A stretch of DNA of 64,000 nucleotides from NCBI RefSeq assembly GCF_000488275.1, contig NZ_KI530764.1, positions 39,990 through 103,989 of the forward strand, given 5' to 3'. Origin of the DNA: Acinetobacter brisouii CIP 110357 (GTDB taxonomy: Bacteria; Pseudomonadota; Gammaproteobacteria; Pseudomonadales; Moraxellaceae). The translations under genes and the position numbers were made by a program. The notes beneath the pieces are model-generated. The model ran no database searches and was not told the origin of the DNA. It was given only the letters and a program-made list of their open reading frames with translations. This document shows, piece after piece, positions 16,475 to 25,362 of this stretch (position 1 is the first letter of the stretch; the number at the start of each line of letters is the position of its first letter).

Positions 16475-18226
16475 ATGGAACAGGTTGTTGATTTATTGGT
16501 CATTGGTGCTGGTGCTGCGGGAATGTCTGCTGCATTATTTGCAAAATTAAACGGATTAGATGTCTTGCTGTGCGAAAAAGCCAGTCAAGTCGGAGGAACA
16601 TCTGCAACTTCAGGAGGTACGATTTGGGCACCAGGAACAGTACAAAGCCAGAAAGCCGGTGTACCTGATCATATTGAAGATGTACGAGCCTTTTTAAAAT
16701 CAGTGGTTGCGGATCGTGGCGGGGAAAAAATCCGCGAAGCATTTTTAGCTTCTAGCCCCAAAATGATTCAAGAATTAGAAGATAAAACATCTGTAAAACT
16801 GAATGTTTGCCTTGCTCATCCTGATTATGTCAAAAATCAACCTGGTGAAGCTTTGGGCGGACGCGCCTTCGCACCTGCTGAATTTGATGCAAGTGTATTG
16901 GGTTCAGACTTTAAATATGTACGTCCACCACGCCTCGAGTTTATGGGCTTGGGAGGGATGATGGTGAATCGTAATGAATTGAATGCCTTGCTCAATCCAT
17001 TTTCATCAGGCATAAATTTTATGACTACGATGAAAGTCGTTTTGCCTTACTTCCTGTCACGTTTACGTTATCCACGGGGCACCCGTTTGGTGATGGGAAA
17101 TGCTTTGGTCGGCAGCCTTTTTTATAACCTTAAACAAAGAAATGTGCCTGTCTGGCTAGATTCTCCATTGCAAGAATTGATTGTTGAAAATGGCAAAATT
17201 ACAGGTGCAAAAATTACTCAAAATGGAAAAACTGTTACTGTAAAAACTCGTCAAGGTGTTGTTTTAGCAACAGGTGGCATTGGTTGGAATCAAAAGTTAC
17301 GTCAAAAATTATTCCCTAAAGGGTTAATCGAAGAGTCACTTTCGCCAATGTCGAATACAGGTGATGGTCTCATAACAGCAATGCAAATTGGTGCAAAGCT
17401 TGATCCATCTGTAGAGAGTAGCGTTCTGTATTTTCCATGTTCCATTCATACCCATAAAAATGGTTATAAAGCCATTTGGCCGCATATTATTTTAGATCGC
17501 GCAAAACCAGGTGTGATTGCAGTAAATACAGATGGTAAGCGCTTCGTGAATGAAGCAGATTCTTATCATGATTTCTGTATGGCTCAAATTGCGTCAAATC
17601 AAGGTAAAGATAAAATTAAGTCTTATCTGATTTGTGATCATACGGCTATTCAAAAATATGGCTTAGGTTTTGTGCTTCCTGGTGCAAAAAAGCTCGATTA
17701 TTTTTTACGTGAAAAATATTTATATTCAGCAGATACACTTCAAGAACTTGCACAAAAAGTGGGGATCAACCCGAAAAGTTTAGAGCAAACCGTTAAGCGT
17801 TATAACCATTTCGTTGAACAAGGTGTCGATGCGGATTTTGCCAAAGGCACAGGGGTAATGAACCGCTTTAACGGTGATTCTGAAGTTCAACCAAACCCAT
17901 GTTTAGGCAAACTGGAAACAGGGCCTTACTACGTACTTGAAGTGATTCCGATGGACTGCGCCAGTAGTGGTGGTTTGGCAGGTGATGAATTTGGTCGTGT
18001 TCTCGATCAAAACAATCAAGTGATTCAGGGCTTGTTTGCCTGTGGTAATGACTTGTCTTCAATATTCAAAGGAACTTATCCAGGGCCTGGCACAACCCTC
18101 GGTCCAGCAATGGTTTTTGCGTGGCGAATTGCTCAATTTGCAGCAGGAAAACTACGTGAAAATACAAATGAAAACTCAATTTTAACTCAGCCACAAAATT
18201 TACAGCAGGAGCGTCAATCCGCATGA
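16475..18226 (+). CDS. FAD-dependent dehydrogenase (KstD/fumarate reductase-like), second copy
   Basis: A 583-residue paralog of the preceding gene. FAD motif LLVIGAGAAGMSAALFAK at about 7-24, then VGGTSATSGGTIWAPG, with the C-terminal cap GLFACGNDLSSIFKGTYPGPG. The two are clearly diverged, so they may act on successive intermediates or form a heteromer. A site AAAGGAAAATGAC precedes the ATG. It overlaps the NIPSNAP gene by four bases (ATGA), placing it in the same operon under the IclR regulator. Confidence 0.85.
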   Translation: MEQVVDLLVIGAGAAGMSAALFAKLNGLDVLLCEKASQVGGTSATSGGTIWAPGTVQSQKAGVPDHIEDVRAFLKSVVADRGGEKIREAFLASSPKMIQELEDKTSVKLNVCLAHPDYVKNQPGEALGGRAFAPAEFDASVLGSDFKYVRPPRLEFMGLGGMMVNRNELNALLNPFSSGINFMTTMKVVLPYFLSRLRYPRGTRLVMGNALVGSLFYNLKQRNVPVWLDSPLQELIVENGKITGAKITQNGKTVTVKTRQGVVLATGGIGWNQKLRQKLFPKGLIEESLSPMSNTGDGLITAMQIGAKLDPSVESSVLYFPCSIHTHKNGYKAIWPHIILDRAKPGVIAVNTDGKRFVNEADSYHDFCMAQIASNQGKDKIKSYLICDHTAIQKYGLGFVLPGAKKLDYFLREKYLYSADTLQELAQKVGINPKSLEQTVKRYNHFVEQGVDADFAKGTGVMNRFNGDSEVQPNPCLGKLETGPYYVLEVIPMDCASSGGLAGDEFGRVLDQNNQVIQGLFACGNDLSSIFKGTYPGPGTTLGPAMVFAWRIAQFAAGKLRENTNENSILTQPQNLQQERQSA

Positions 18227-18840
18227 AACTTTATGAATTAATCAATATCACCATCAAAATGGGTACAGCAGGCACAGTGGCTCAGGGTATTCAGGAATAT
18301 TATGCTGCAAGTGAAGCAAAAGGAACATTATTTGGTGTATGGTTTTCGGATATCGGTCAGTTAAACCAAGTTGTTGTTTTACGTGGTTTTGATACGAAAG
18401 AAGATCAAGATGCTGAAGATGCTCGTTTGGCAGCTCAAGAAAACTTATTTAACTCAAGTGAAAATATCATTGATTATTCAGTTGAGCATTTTGCAGGATT
18501 TGATTTTTTGCCAGAAATTGAGCGTGGAAAATTTGGCCCTGTATATGAAATTCGCACCTATGAACTCAAACATGGTGGCGTACCTCACGTACTTGAAGCG
18601 TGGAAAAATGCGGTACCGACCCGTACTGAATATTCCAAATTGACCGTTGCAATGTATGCACTGGGTGGCACACCACGAATTGTGAGTATTTGGCCATACG
18701 CATCGCTAAATGAACGTTCAGAAGTTCGCGCGAAATCTGTGGCTGATGGTATTTGGCCACCTAAAGGTGGGCCTCAATGGTTGACACATCAAATGAATTC
18801 GATGATTGCATTACCAACCGCTGTTTCGCCATTGCAATAA
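18223..18840 (+). CDS. NIPSNAP family protein
   Basis: A 205-residue protein made of two dimeric alpha/beta-barrel (NIPSNAP/EthD-like) repeats, roughly residues 1-100 and 108-205. The second begins GPVYEIRTYELKHGGVPHVLEAW, a typical NIPSNAP strand-helix signature. Bacterial NIPSNAP proteins often sit in catabolic operons next to flavin dehydrogenases, but their biochemical role is mostly undefined. It is the last gene of the IclR operon and is followed by a strong terminator. A role in binding or isomerising an unstable intermediate is only a guess. Confidence 0.75.
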   Translation: MKLYELINITIKMGTAGTVAQGIQEYYAASEAKGTLFGVWFSDIGQLNQVVVLRGFDTKEDQDAEDARLAAQENLFNSSENIIDYSVEHFAGFDFLPEIERGKFGPVYEIRTYELKHGGVPHVLEAWKNAVPTRTEYSKLTVAMYALGGTPRIVSIWPYASLNERSEVRAKSVADGIWPPKGGPQWLTHQMNSMIALPTAVSPLQ

Positions 18841-18857
18841 TTGCACTGAAAGTATTG

Positions 18858-18900
18858 ATTTACAAAAAGCTCGCTCTATGTAGGTGAGCTTTTTGTAAAT
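18858..18900. terminator. strong bidirectional terminator
   Basis: ATTTACAAAAAGCTCGC (18858-18874) pairs with GTGAGCTTTTTGTAAAT (18884-18900), a 17-base stem with one G-T type mismatch and A/T tracts on both sides. It begins 18 bases after the NIPSNAP stop and closes the IclR operon. Confidence 0.85.
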
Positions 18901-19154
18901 TTAGTCATTCGGTTTTTTAAAAATATACTGACCGAAGATCTTTAGCAAAAACAACGCAATCTAAGAAAAAGACATTGGTTACTGCATCAATCAGGCTATA
19001 ACTCACATCAATTGCATCTATATAAGTTGTAATACGTCATCAGAATATTTCTTTCATCTCCCCTTTTATTGATTGCTATGGGAGAAAGGTAGAGAGCGTA
19101 TAAGTTGTTATGAAAGAAGTTTAGAGAATATACCGCCTGTGACTACACAATCAA
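18901..19154. other. intergenic spacer after the IclR operon
   Basis: With the terminator before it, this makes just over 300 bases without a gene between the NIPSNAP gene and the convergent TetR gene. Beyond that terminator I see no ORF, RNA gene or repeat. Confidence 0.5.
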
Positions 19155-19853
19155 TTAATGCAAGTCCAAGGAGGTTAAACGGTCAGGAATCATTAATGCC
19201 TGATCAATATACAGTTTGACCAAACGCTCACGGGAGCCGATGGATTTTTGATAATAAGTTGAATTTAATAATAATGATGCGCCATAAGTGACTGTCCAGA
19301 TATAAGACAGATAATCACGAATTGACATATTGCTATTCAAAAGATGCAGATAGTCTTTGGTAATATCCTTGATTTCGATAATTCTTTCTTCGCGTATTTT
19401 GTATAATTCTTCAAACAGAGGTTTCAGATTGCGCTCATTATTGGTCAGGCGTTCTTCAATGTTATGCAATAAAATTGTTCGACTAGAATTTAACATATTG
19501 TATAACATGTACTTAAACACATAGACTTTAATGTCATGATTATATTTTTTGGAGATTTCCAATAATCTTTTTTCGTTTAAGATAATCAGTTCAAGGTATA
19601 ACTGATTTTTACTTTTAAAATGTTTGTAGATTGTACCTTTGGCAATATCCAGTTCTAGCGCGATATCGTTTAAGCTAATTTCCTGATTATTTTCTAATAA
19701 TAAAGTTTCAGCCATCATTAAAATATTATTTTTACGCTCTAAAAACTTTTGCTGGCGCGTCGGACTCACTTTTCTTTCTTTCTGCAGATCTTGAAGAACT
19801 GTATCTAGCTTATTGAAAGATTGAGTCATTTTAGAGTCCATTGACTGATCCAT
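19155..19853 (-). CDS. TetR family regulator
   Basis: A 232-residue TetR protein with an N-terminal basic extension of about 30 residues. The helix-turn-helix at about 45-92 reads AETLLLENNQEISLNDIALE then DIAKGTIYKHFKSKNQLYLE. It is divergent from the acyl-CoA dehydrogenase at 20194 and probably controls the fatty-acid-like CoA genes that follow. A CoA thioester ligand, as in other regulators next to acyl-CoA dehydrogenases, is a guess. No clear palindrome was found in the divergent gap. Confidence 0.8.
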   Translation of the reverse strand: MDQSMDSKMTQSFNKLDTVLQDLQKERKVSPTRQQKFLERKNNILMMAETLLLENNQEISLNDIALELDIAKGTIYKHFKSKNQLYLELIILNEKRLLEISKKYNHDIKVYVFKYMLYNMLNSSRTILLHNIEERLTNNERNLKPLFEELYKIREERIIEIKDITKDYLHLLNSNMSIRDYLSYIWTVTYGASLLLNSTYYQKSIGSRERLVKLYIDQALMIPDRLTSLDLH

Positions 19854-20193
19854 AGGTTTTTAAATTGTATAATAAATTTGCTAAAAAAACTAAAATTTTG
19901 AAAAAAGTGAACGCTAGAGATCAATATTTTGGATTTAAATAAAAACTCATCTAACATCCTAATGGTTTGGATTTTTGAGTGTGGATTTAGACCATTTTAA
20001 AAGCGTATTGAGTACATTAAAGTGTTCAATCATATTTTTTAAAACTCAAATAAATTCAAACACTTTAAATATATTAATTGATAATGATACTCATCAGAAT
20101 GGAATTGATTTTTTTAATCAAAAGATCGCTGATGTCATCAAGACTGCTTGGGTAACACTGCTTGAGCCTAAAAAAGTGATTCAGGAAGGAAAA
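19854..20193. other. divergent promoter region, TetR gene / acyl-CoA dehydrogenase
   Basis: About 340 AT-rich bases that must hold both promoters. The dehydrogenase frame stays open upstream to 19975, but that stretch lacks a good start and has no family similarity that I can see, so it is leader rather than coding. AGGAAGGA at 20183-20190 is the ribosome site that sets the start at 20194. Confidence 0.6.
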
Positions 20194-21975
20194 ATGCCAA
20201 TTTATAACGCGCCTCTCAAAGATATGGACTTTATTTTAAACGATGTATTTAACGCAGAAGCATTCTGGCAAGCAAATGAAAAAATTGCACATTTGGATAT
20301 GCAAACAGCAAATGCAATCTTAGAAGAAATGGCAAAGTTTTCTAAAGGTACACTTCTGGATTTGAATCGTTCCGCAGATGAAGAAGGCGGTGCACAGTTT
20401 CATCAAGGTGAAGTCAAAACACCGCAAGGTTTTAAAGCGGCATTTCAACAGTATGCTGAAGGCGGCTGGATTGGTTTGGGTGCAGAAGAAGAATGGGGTG
20501 GTCAGAACATTCCAAAAATGTTGACTGTTCTGGTGGATGAAATGATTTTTGCCACCAACCCATCGTTTATGTTGTATCCGTTACTGACTGTCGGTGCGGG
20601 AATGGCACTGAATAACTGCGCTTCGCAGCAGCAAAAAGAAACCTATTTACCCAAAATGTATACAGGAGAATGGTCAGGAACCATGTGCCTGACTGAACCG
20701 CATGCGGGTACCGATCTTGGGATCATTAAAACTAAGGCTGAGCCAAATGCTGATGGTTCATACCAAATCACAGGTACTAAAATTTTTATTACCAGTGGTG
20801 AGCATGACCTTTGTGAAAACATTATTCATTTAGTTTTGGCTAAAACACCAAATGCGCCTGCAGGTTCACGTGGTATTTCCATGTTTATTGTGCCTAAGTT
20901 TTTGGTCAATGAAGATGGTAGTTTAGGTGAGCGCAACAGTGTTGCTGCAGGCTCTATTGAGCACAAAATGGGAATTAAAGGTTCATCTACTTGTGTTATG
21001 AACTTCGATGCTGCAAAAGGATTCCTCGTTGGTCAGGAAAATGAAGGCTTGGCGGCTATGTTTGTCATGATGAACTATGAACGTTTATCTATGGGAATTC
21101 AGGGACTTGGCGCTTCCGAATTTGCTTATCAAAATGCTGCCCAATATGCGACTGATCGCTTGCAGGGGCGCAGTGCTACTGGTGCACAATCTCCTGAAAA
21201 ACCAGCAGATTCGATTTTGGTACATGGTGATGTGCGCCGCATGTTGCTCAATGCGCGTGCCAATAACGAGGCGTCACGGGCATTTGCAGTCTATGTGGGG
21301 CAGCAACTGGACATGACCAAATTTGCCCACGATCCAGCAAGTGTACAACGAGCCAATGATCGGGTTGCCTTGCTTACGCCGATTGCCAAAGCTTATTTGA
21401 CCGATACCGCATTGGATGCTGTTTTAGATGCACAAATGTGTTTTGGTGGGCATGGCTATATTCGTGAATGGGGCATGGAGCAGTGTGTACGTGATTTGCG
21501 TATTGCCCAGATTTATGAGGGGACCAATGGCGTACAGGCACAAGACTTGATTGGACGAAAAACCATTAAGAATCAAGGTGCACTGATTGCAGATTATATT
21601 GCCGAGATTCGTGATTTTGTACAGCAACTCGATGATGACTTGGTAATTAAAACAGCAACACTCGATGCATGTACACAAGTTGAAAAGGTTACCCAGTTTA
21701 TTTTAGAACAAGCAAAAAACCATCCTGAGTTTGCCAATGGCATTGCAGTTGATTATTTGCATGCAGTTGGTCTCATGAGTTTTGCCTATATGTTTGCCCG
21801 CATTGCACAAGCAGCTCAGGCAAAACCAGAAGAGTTCTATCAGCATAAACTGGTACTGGCACAGTACTATGCAGAGAAATGTTTGCCACAACTGGCTTCG
21901 CATATTGCCAAAATCCAGGCAGGCACGGCAACGTTGATGCAGTTACCAGAAGCATATTTCACAGCACAAGCGTAA
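20194..21975 (+). CDS. acyl-CoA dehydrogenase with C-terminal extension
   Basis: A 593-residue FAD-dependent acyl-CoA dehydrogenase of the long form that carries an extra C-terminal domain (as in DmdC). It makes a 2-enoyl-CoA and passes electrons to ETF. Seen: MCLTEPHAGTDLG and ITGTKIFITSGEHD in the middle flavin-binding domain, MNYERLSMGIQG, and the C-terminal FGGHGYIREWGMEQCVRDLRI with YEGTNGVQA. The start ATG at 20194 (MPIYNAPLKDMDFIL) has the site AGGAAGGA and matches the family N-terminus. It leads a set with thiolase and a CoA-transferase, suggesting beta-oxidation of a side chain or ring-cleavage product. Confidence 0.85.
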   Translation: MPIYNAPLKDMDFILNDVFNAEAFWQANEKIAHLDMQTANAILEEMAKFSKGTLLDLNRSADEEGGAQFHQGEVKTPQGFKAAFQQYAEGGWIGLGAEEEWGGQNIPKMLTVLVDEMIFATNPSFMLYPLLTVGAGMALNNCASQQQKETYLPKMYTGEWSGTMCLTEPHAGTDLGIIKTKAEPNADGSYQITGTKIFITSGEHDLCENIIHLVLAKTPNAPAGSRGISMFIVPKFLVNEDGSLGERNSVAAGSIEHKMGIKGSSTCVMNFDAAKGFLVGQENEGLAAMFVMMNYERLSMGIQGLGASEFAYQNAAQYATDRLQGRSATGAQSPEKPADSILVHGDVRRMLLNARANNEASRAFAVYVGQQLDMTKFAHDPASVQRANDRVALLTPIAKAYLTDTALDAVLDAQMCFGGHGYIREWGMEQCVRDLRIAQIYEGTNGVQAQDLIGRKTIKNQGALIADYIAEIRDFVQQLDDDLVIKTATLDACTQVEKVTQFILEQAKNHPEFANGIAVDYLHAVGLMSFAYMFARIAQAAQAKPEEFYQHKLVLAQYYAEKCLPQLASHIAKIQAGTATLMQLPEAYFTAQA

Positions 21976-21988
21976 AAAAAACGATTCA

Positions 21989-22024
21989 CTATAGGATGAG
22001 AAATCAAAATTTTTCATCCTATAG
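21989..22024 (+). terminator. stem-loop after acyl-CoA dehydrogenase
   Basis: CTATAGGATGA (21989-21999) pairs perfectly with TCATCCTATAG (22014-22024), and the inner GAAA/TTTT extends the stem. It is 14 bases after the stop. Without a clear T-run it may weaken rather than end transcription into the thiolase gene. Confidence 0.5.
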
Positions 22025-22146
22025 CAAGACAAAATTAGAGATCACAACCGACTTATGAATGATTCAAAGTCATTGAACTATAAATCAGTAAGGATATTGA
22101 ATCCAAAGATTTGAACTCTAATGAACGTAATAAGGATATAAAAACG

Positions 22147-23316
22147 ATGATTGTTATTTTAAGTGCTGTACGTACAGCCATGGGAAGTTTTCAGGGTGTG
22201 CTGTCACCACTTACCACACCAGAGCTTGGTGCAGTGGTGGTTCGTGAAGCGGTACAGGCGTCAGGTATACAGTCTGCGCAAGTTGATGAAGTCATTTTGG
22301 GGTGTGTACTCCCTGCAGGTGTGAAGCAAGCACCTGCACGTCAGGCCATGCGTCAGGCAGGTTTAGCCGATACAACGCCAGCAACCACGATTAATAAAGT
22401 TTGCGGCTCAGGCATGAAAGCAGTGATGCAGGCTGCGGATAGCATTCGCGCAGGTTCAGCTCAGTTTATTGTGGCTGGCGGCATGGAATCTATGAGCAAT
22501 GCACCTTATCTGCTGGATAAAGCCCGCAGTGGTTATCGCATGGGACATGGCAAAATCACCGATCACATGTTTCAGGAAGGTCTGGAAGATGCTGAAACTG
22601 GTCTGTCGATGGGCATCTTGGCACAAGACATGGCAGATCAAAAAGGCTATAGCCGTGAGCAACAAGACCAGTATGCTATCGAGTCTCTCAACCGCGCCAT
22701 TCATGCCACCCAACAGGGTTATTTTCAAGCTGAAATTGTGCCTGTTCATATTAAAGGACGCAAAGGTGAGATCACGGTTGATCAGGATGAACAGCCGCTC
22801 AATGCAAAAATTGAAAAAATCAGCACATTACGCCCTGCCTTTAAAAAAGATGGCACGATTACTGCCGCCAATGCCAGTTCAATTTCAGACGGTGCTTCGG
22901 CACTGGTTATTACGTCAGAGCAACATGCACAAGCTCAGGGTCTACGTCCTTTAGCCAAGATTTCGGCATATGCTTCACATGCACAGCATCCTTCAGAATT
23001 TACCATTGCACCTGTGGGCGCGATTGAAAAAGTTCTGAAACAGACAGGCTGGTCTGCGCAAGACGTAGATTTGTGGGAAATTAACGAAGCCTTTGCCATG
23101 GTGACAATGGCGGCTATAGATGCATTTGAACTAGAGCGCGATAAAGTCAATATCCATGGTGGTGCCTGCGCTCTCGGACATCCATTAGGTTCATCGGGTT
23201 CACGAATTATCGTCACTCTAATTCATGCCTTAAAACGTACTGGCGGTAAAAAAGGAATTGCAGCATTATGTATCGGCGGTGGTGAAGCCACTGCGATGGC
23301 GATCGAATTGGTTTAA
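22147..23316 (+). CDS. acetyl-CoA C-acyltransferase (thiolase)
   Basis: A 389-residue thiolase that cleaves a 3-oxoacyl-CoA to acetyl-CoA plus a shortened acyl-CoA, or runs in reverse. The nucleophile is Cys86 in NKVCGSGMKAV; the His in NEAFAMV and the C-terminal GGGEATAMAIE and CALGHPLGSSGSRI signatures are present. I start at the ATG at 22147 with AAGGA about ten bases before, not at the TTG 12 codons upstream. It lies between the acyl-CoA dehydrogenase and the CoA-transferase. Whether it is an acetoacetyl-CoA thiolase or a broader thiolase is not decidable. Confidence 0.9.
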   Translation: MIVILSAVRTAMGSFQGVLSPLTTPELGAVVVREAVQASGIQSAQVDEVILGCVLPAGVKQAPARQAMRQAGLADTTPATTINKVCGSGMKAVMQAADSIRAGSAQFIVAGGMESMSNAPYLLDKARSGYRMGHGKITDHMFQEGLEDAETGLSMGILAQDMADQKGYSREQQDQYAIESLNRAIHATQQGYFQAEIVPVHIKGRKGEITVDQDEQPLNAKIEKISTLRPAFKKDGTITAANASSISDGASALVITSEQHAQAQGLRPLAKISAYASHAQHPSEFTIAPVGAIEKVLKQTGWSAQDVDLWEINEAFAMVTMAAIDAFELERDKVNIHGGACALGHPLGSSGSRIIVTLIHALKRTGGKKGIAALCIGGGEATAMAIELV

Positions 23317-23334
23317 TACAAATAAACAAGGAAA

Positions 23335-23364
23335 TTCCGTTTAAACATAACGATAAAAACGGAA
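23335..23364 (+). repeat. hairpin between thiolase and CoA-transferase genes
   Basis: TTCCGTTT (23335-23342) pairs with AAACGGAA (23357-23364) in the short intercistronic gap. It could tune transcript stability or partial termination within the operon. Confidence 0.4.
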
Positions 23365-23395
23365 CCAGAATTCAAACGATATTGGGATATTAGAA

Positions 23396-24889
23396 ATGTT
23401 AAATGGTTTGGAGCGTATTCGTCTAGCTAGTCTGCATGACAAAGTTGTGCCTGTTGAGCAGGCAATTCAACTGATTCAAGACGGCTCAGTCGTTGGAATG
23501 AGCGGTTTTGGTGGTGCAGGTGAGGCAAAAACTGTGCCTTTGGCACTGGCAGATTATGCTCAGCAGCATCCACTAAAAATTACCCTTGCGACAGGCGCCA
23601 GTCTTGGCAATCGGATTGATGGGCGTTTAAGTCAAGCTCATGCACTTGCCCGCCGCTATCCATATCAGGCAGACCCTGATTTGCGTCAAGCCATTAATCA
23701 AGGAGAAGTGATGTATATTGATCAGCATTTATCTGAAATGGCTGAAAATATTCGTCACCAAAACTTGCCACGCATTAATGTCGCAGTCATTGCAGCAACT
23801 GCAATTACCGAAACAGGGCTGATTATTCCAACGGCTTCTTGTGGTAACTCGGCCAATTTTGTGGAAATGGCTGATCAGGTCATTATCGAAATTGACTGTA
23901 CCATTAGCCCCGAATTTGAAGGTGCGCACGATGTTTATGTGCCTGCAACTCGCCCAAATCGTCAGCCTATTCCTTTAGTCAATGCCAGCAACCGCATCGG
24001 TACATTAGGCATAGAGGTCGATCCAGCCAAAATTGCCGCGATTGTGATCAATCATCTGCCCGATACATCCTTTAAAATGGATGAGTCTGATGCAGATACT
24101 TTGGCCATTGCCCAGCATTTAATTCATTTCTTTGAACAGGAAGTGGCATCGGGTCGTTTGCCTGAAAATCTGGGGCCATTACAGTCGGGTGTCGGTTCAA
24201 TTGCCAACGCAGTTTTTGCACAATTCCAGCATTCCAATTTTCATGATTTGGAAATGTATTCTGAAGTATTGCAAGACTGTACATTTGAGCTGATTGATTC
24301 GGGGAAAATGATATTTGCTTCGGGTAGTTCCATGACTTTGTCAGAACCATGTGCTGCGCATGTCATGAAAAATTTTGAGATGTATAAAGACAAGATTGTG
24401 CTGCGCCCTCAGGAAATTTCTAACAATCCTGAAATTATTCGTCGCTTAGGCATCATTGCCATCAATACCGCACTGGAGTTTGATATTTACGGCAACGTCA
24501 ATTCAACCCATGTGTCAGGCACAAAAATGATGAATGGAATTGGCGGGTCAGGCGATTTTACCCGCAATGCGCATCTGGCTATTTTTGTGACTAAATCCAT
24601 TGCTAAAAATGGTGCAATTTCTTCAGTCGTTCCGATGGTCAGCCATTGTGATCACATTGAGCATGATGTGGATATTTTGGTGACTGAACAGGGCCTTGCT
24701 GATTTGCGTGGTTTGGCACCTCGTGAGCGCGCACGCAAAATTATTACGTGTTGTGCACACCCAAGTTACCAAAAATCGCTGTTAGATTATTTTGAACGTG
24801 CCTGTGCTTTAGGAGGGCATACTCCGCATTTGCTGCGTGAAGCGCTGTCATGGCATGCCAATTTTGTGGAAACAGGGCGAATGCAATAA
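23396..24889 (+). CDS. acetyl-CoA hydrolase/CoA-transferase family protein
   Basis: A 497-residue member of the Cat1/Ach1/SucCoA-transferase family, which moves CoA between acetyl- or succinyl-CoA and a carboxylate through a glutamyl thioester. The N-terminal domain starts VPVEQAIQLIQDGSVVGMSGFGG; the C-terminal domain has GGSGDFTRNAHLAIFV, VVPMVSHCDHIEHDVDILVTEQG and LRGLAPRERA. Following acyl-CoA dehydrogenase and thiolase, it may activate the acid substrate or release acetate or succinate. Substrate preference is not readable from sequence. A perfect 31-base terminator palindrome follows the gene. Confidence 0.85.
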   Translation: MLNGLERIRLASLHDKVVPVEQAIQLIQDGSVVGMSGFGGAGEAKTVPLALADYAQQHPLKITLATGASLGNRIDGRLSQAHALARRYPYQADPDLRQAINQGEVMYIDQHLSEMAENIRHQNLPRINVAVIAATAITETGLIIPTASCGNSANFVEMADQVIIEIDCTISPEFEGAHDVYVPATRPNRQPIPLVNASNRIGTLGIEVDPAKIAAIVINHLPDTSFKMDESDADTLAIAQHLIHFFEQEVASGRLPENLGPLQSGVGSIANAVFAQFQHSNFHDLEMYSEVLQDCTFELIDSGKMIFASGSSMTLSEPCAAHVMKNFEMYKDKIVLRPQEISNNPEIIRRLGIIAINTALEFDIYGNVNSTHVSGTKMMNGIGGSGDFTRNAHLAIFVTKSIAKNGAISSVVPMVSHCDHIEHDVDILVTEQGLADLRGLAPRERARKIITCCAHPSYQKSLLDYFERACALGGHTPHLLREALSWHANFVETGRMQ

Positions 24890-24958
24890 GTTTATTTATT
24901 GTCAATCCATAGGATTCGTTGCTGTTTTTTTAGCAACCGTATTTACTTGATTTTTATC

Positions 24959-24989
24959 ATATTAGATGGGCATTATGCCCATCTAATAT
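24959..24989. terminator. perfect palindrome terminator
   Basis: ATATTAGATGGGCAT (24959-24973) and ATGCCCATCTAATAT (24975-24989) are perfect 15-base arms around one T, followed by TTTTG. The core pairs GATGGGC with GCCCATC. It ends the CoA gene set. Confidence 0.8.
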
Positions 24990-25362
24990 TTTGTCTGATG
25001 AAAGATGAATAAATTTTTCGCTCAATTTAAAATAAGAATATAAAAATCAATTCACTAAATTAATTTAAATCGCAAAAACCAATACGTTTGACATCTTGTA
25101 TAAAGCTTATGTTTTAGATTTGTAACGTCATGCCTTTCGCTGATAAAACTTCATAATAAAAGAATATAAATCATCTTTTACAAGCTTATCTTCAGCTCAT
25201 TTTTAGCAAAAGAACACGGTTTTGGCACGCTGAAATTTTTATAAAATATTATTTTTTCAATACTTTAAAGACATAAAGATATATCAATTTGGTTTTTGAC
25301 TCTAACCCAATAACAAAATAATTTACTTACAAAATAAAACGATACTTCACAGGAGGTGAGGG
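24990..25362. other. promoter region of the second transporter/porin pair
   Basis: About 370 AT-rich bases after the terminator, with no gene. They must carry the promoter for the AAHS gene and end in the strong ribosome site AGGAGGTGAGGG just before the ATG at 25363. No operator palindrome was recognised. Confidence 0.55.

Noticed and set aside
19975..20193. N-terminal extension of the acyl-CoA dehydrogenase frame from a TTG
   Set aside because: The extra 73 residues show no family similarity, and the ATG at 20194 has a strong AGGAAGGA site and the expected family N-terminus.
22499..22954. 151-residue ORF inside the thiolase gene
   Set aside because: Alternate frame of a conserved enzyme.
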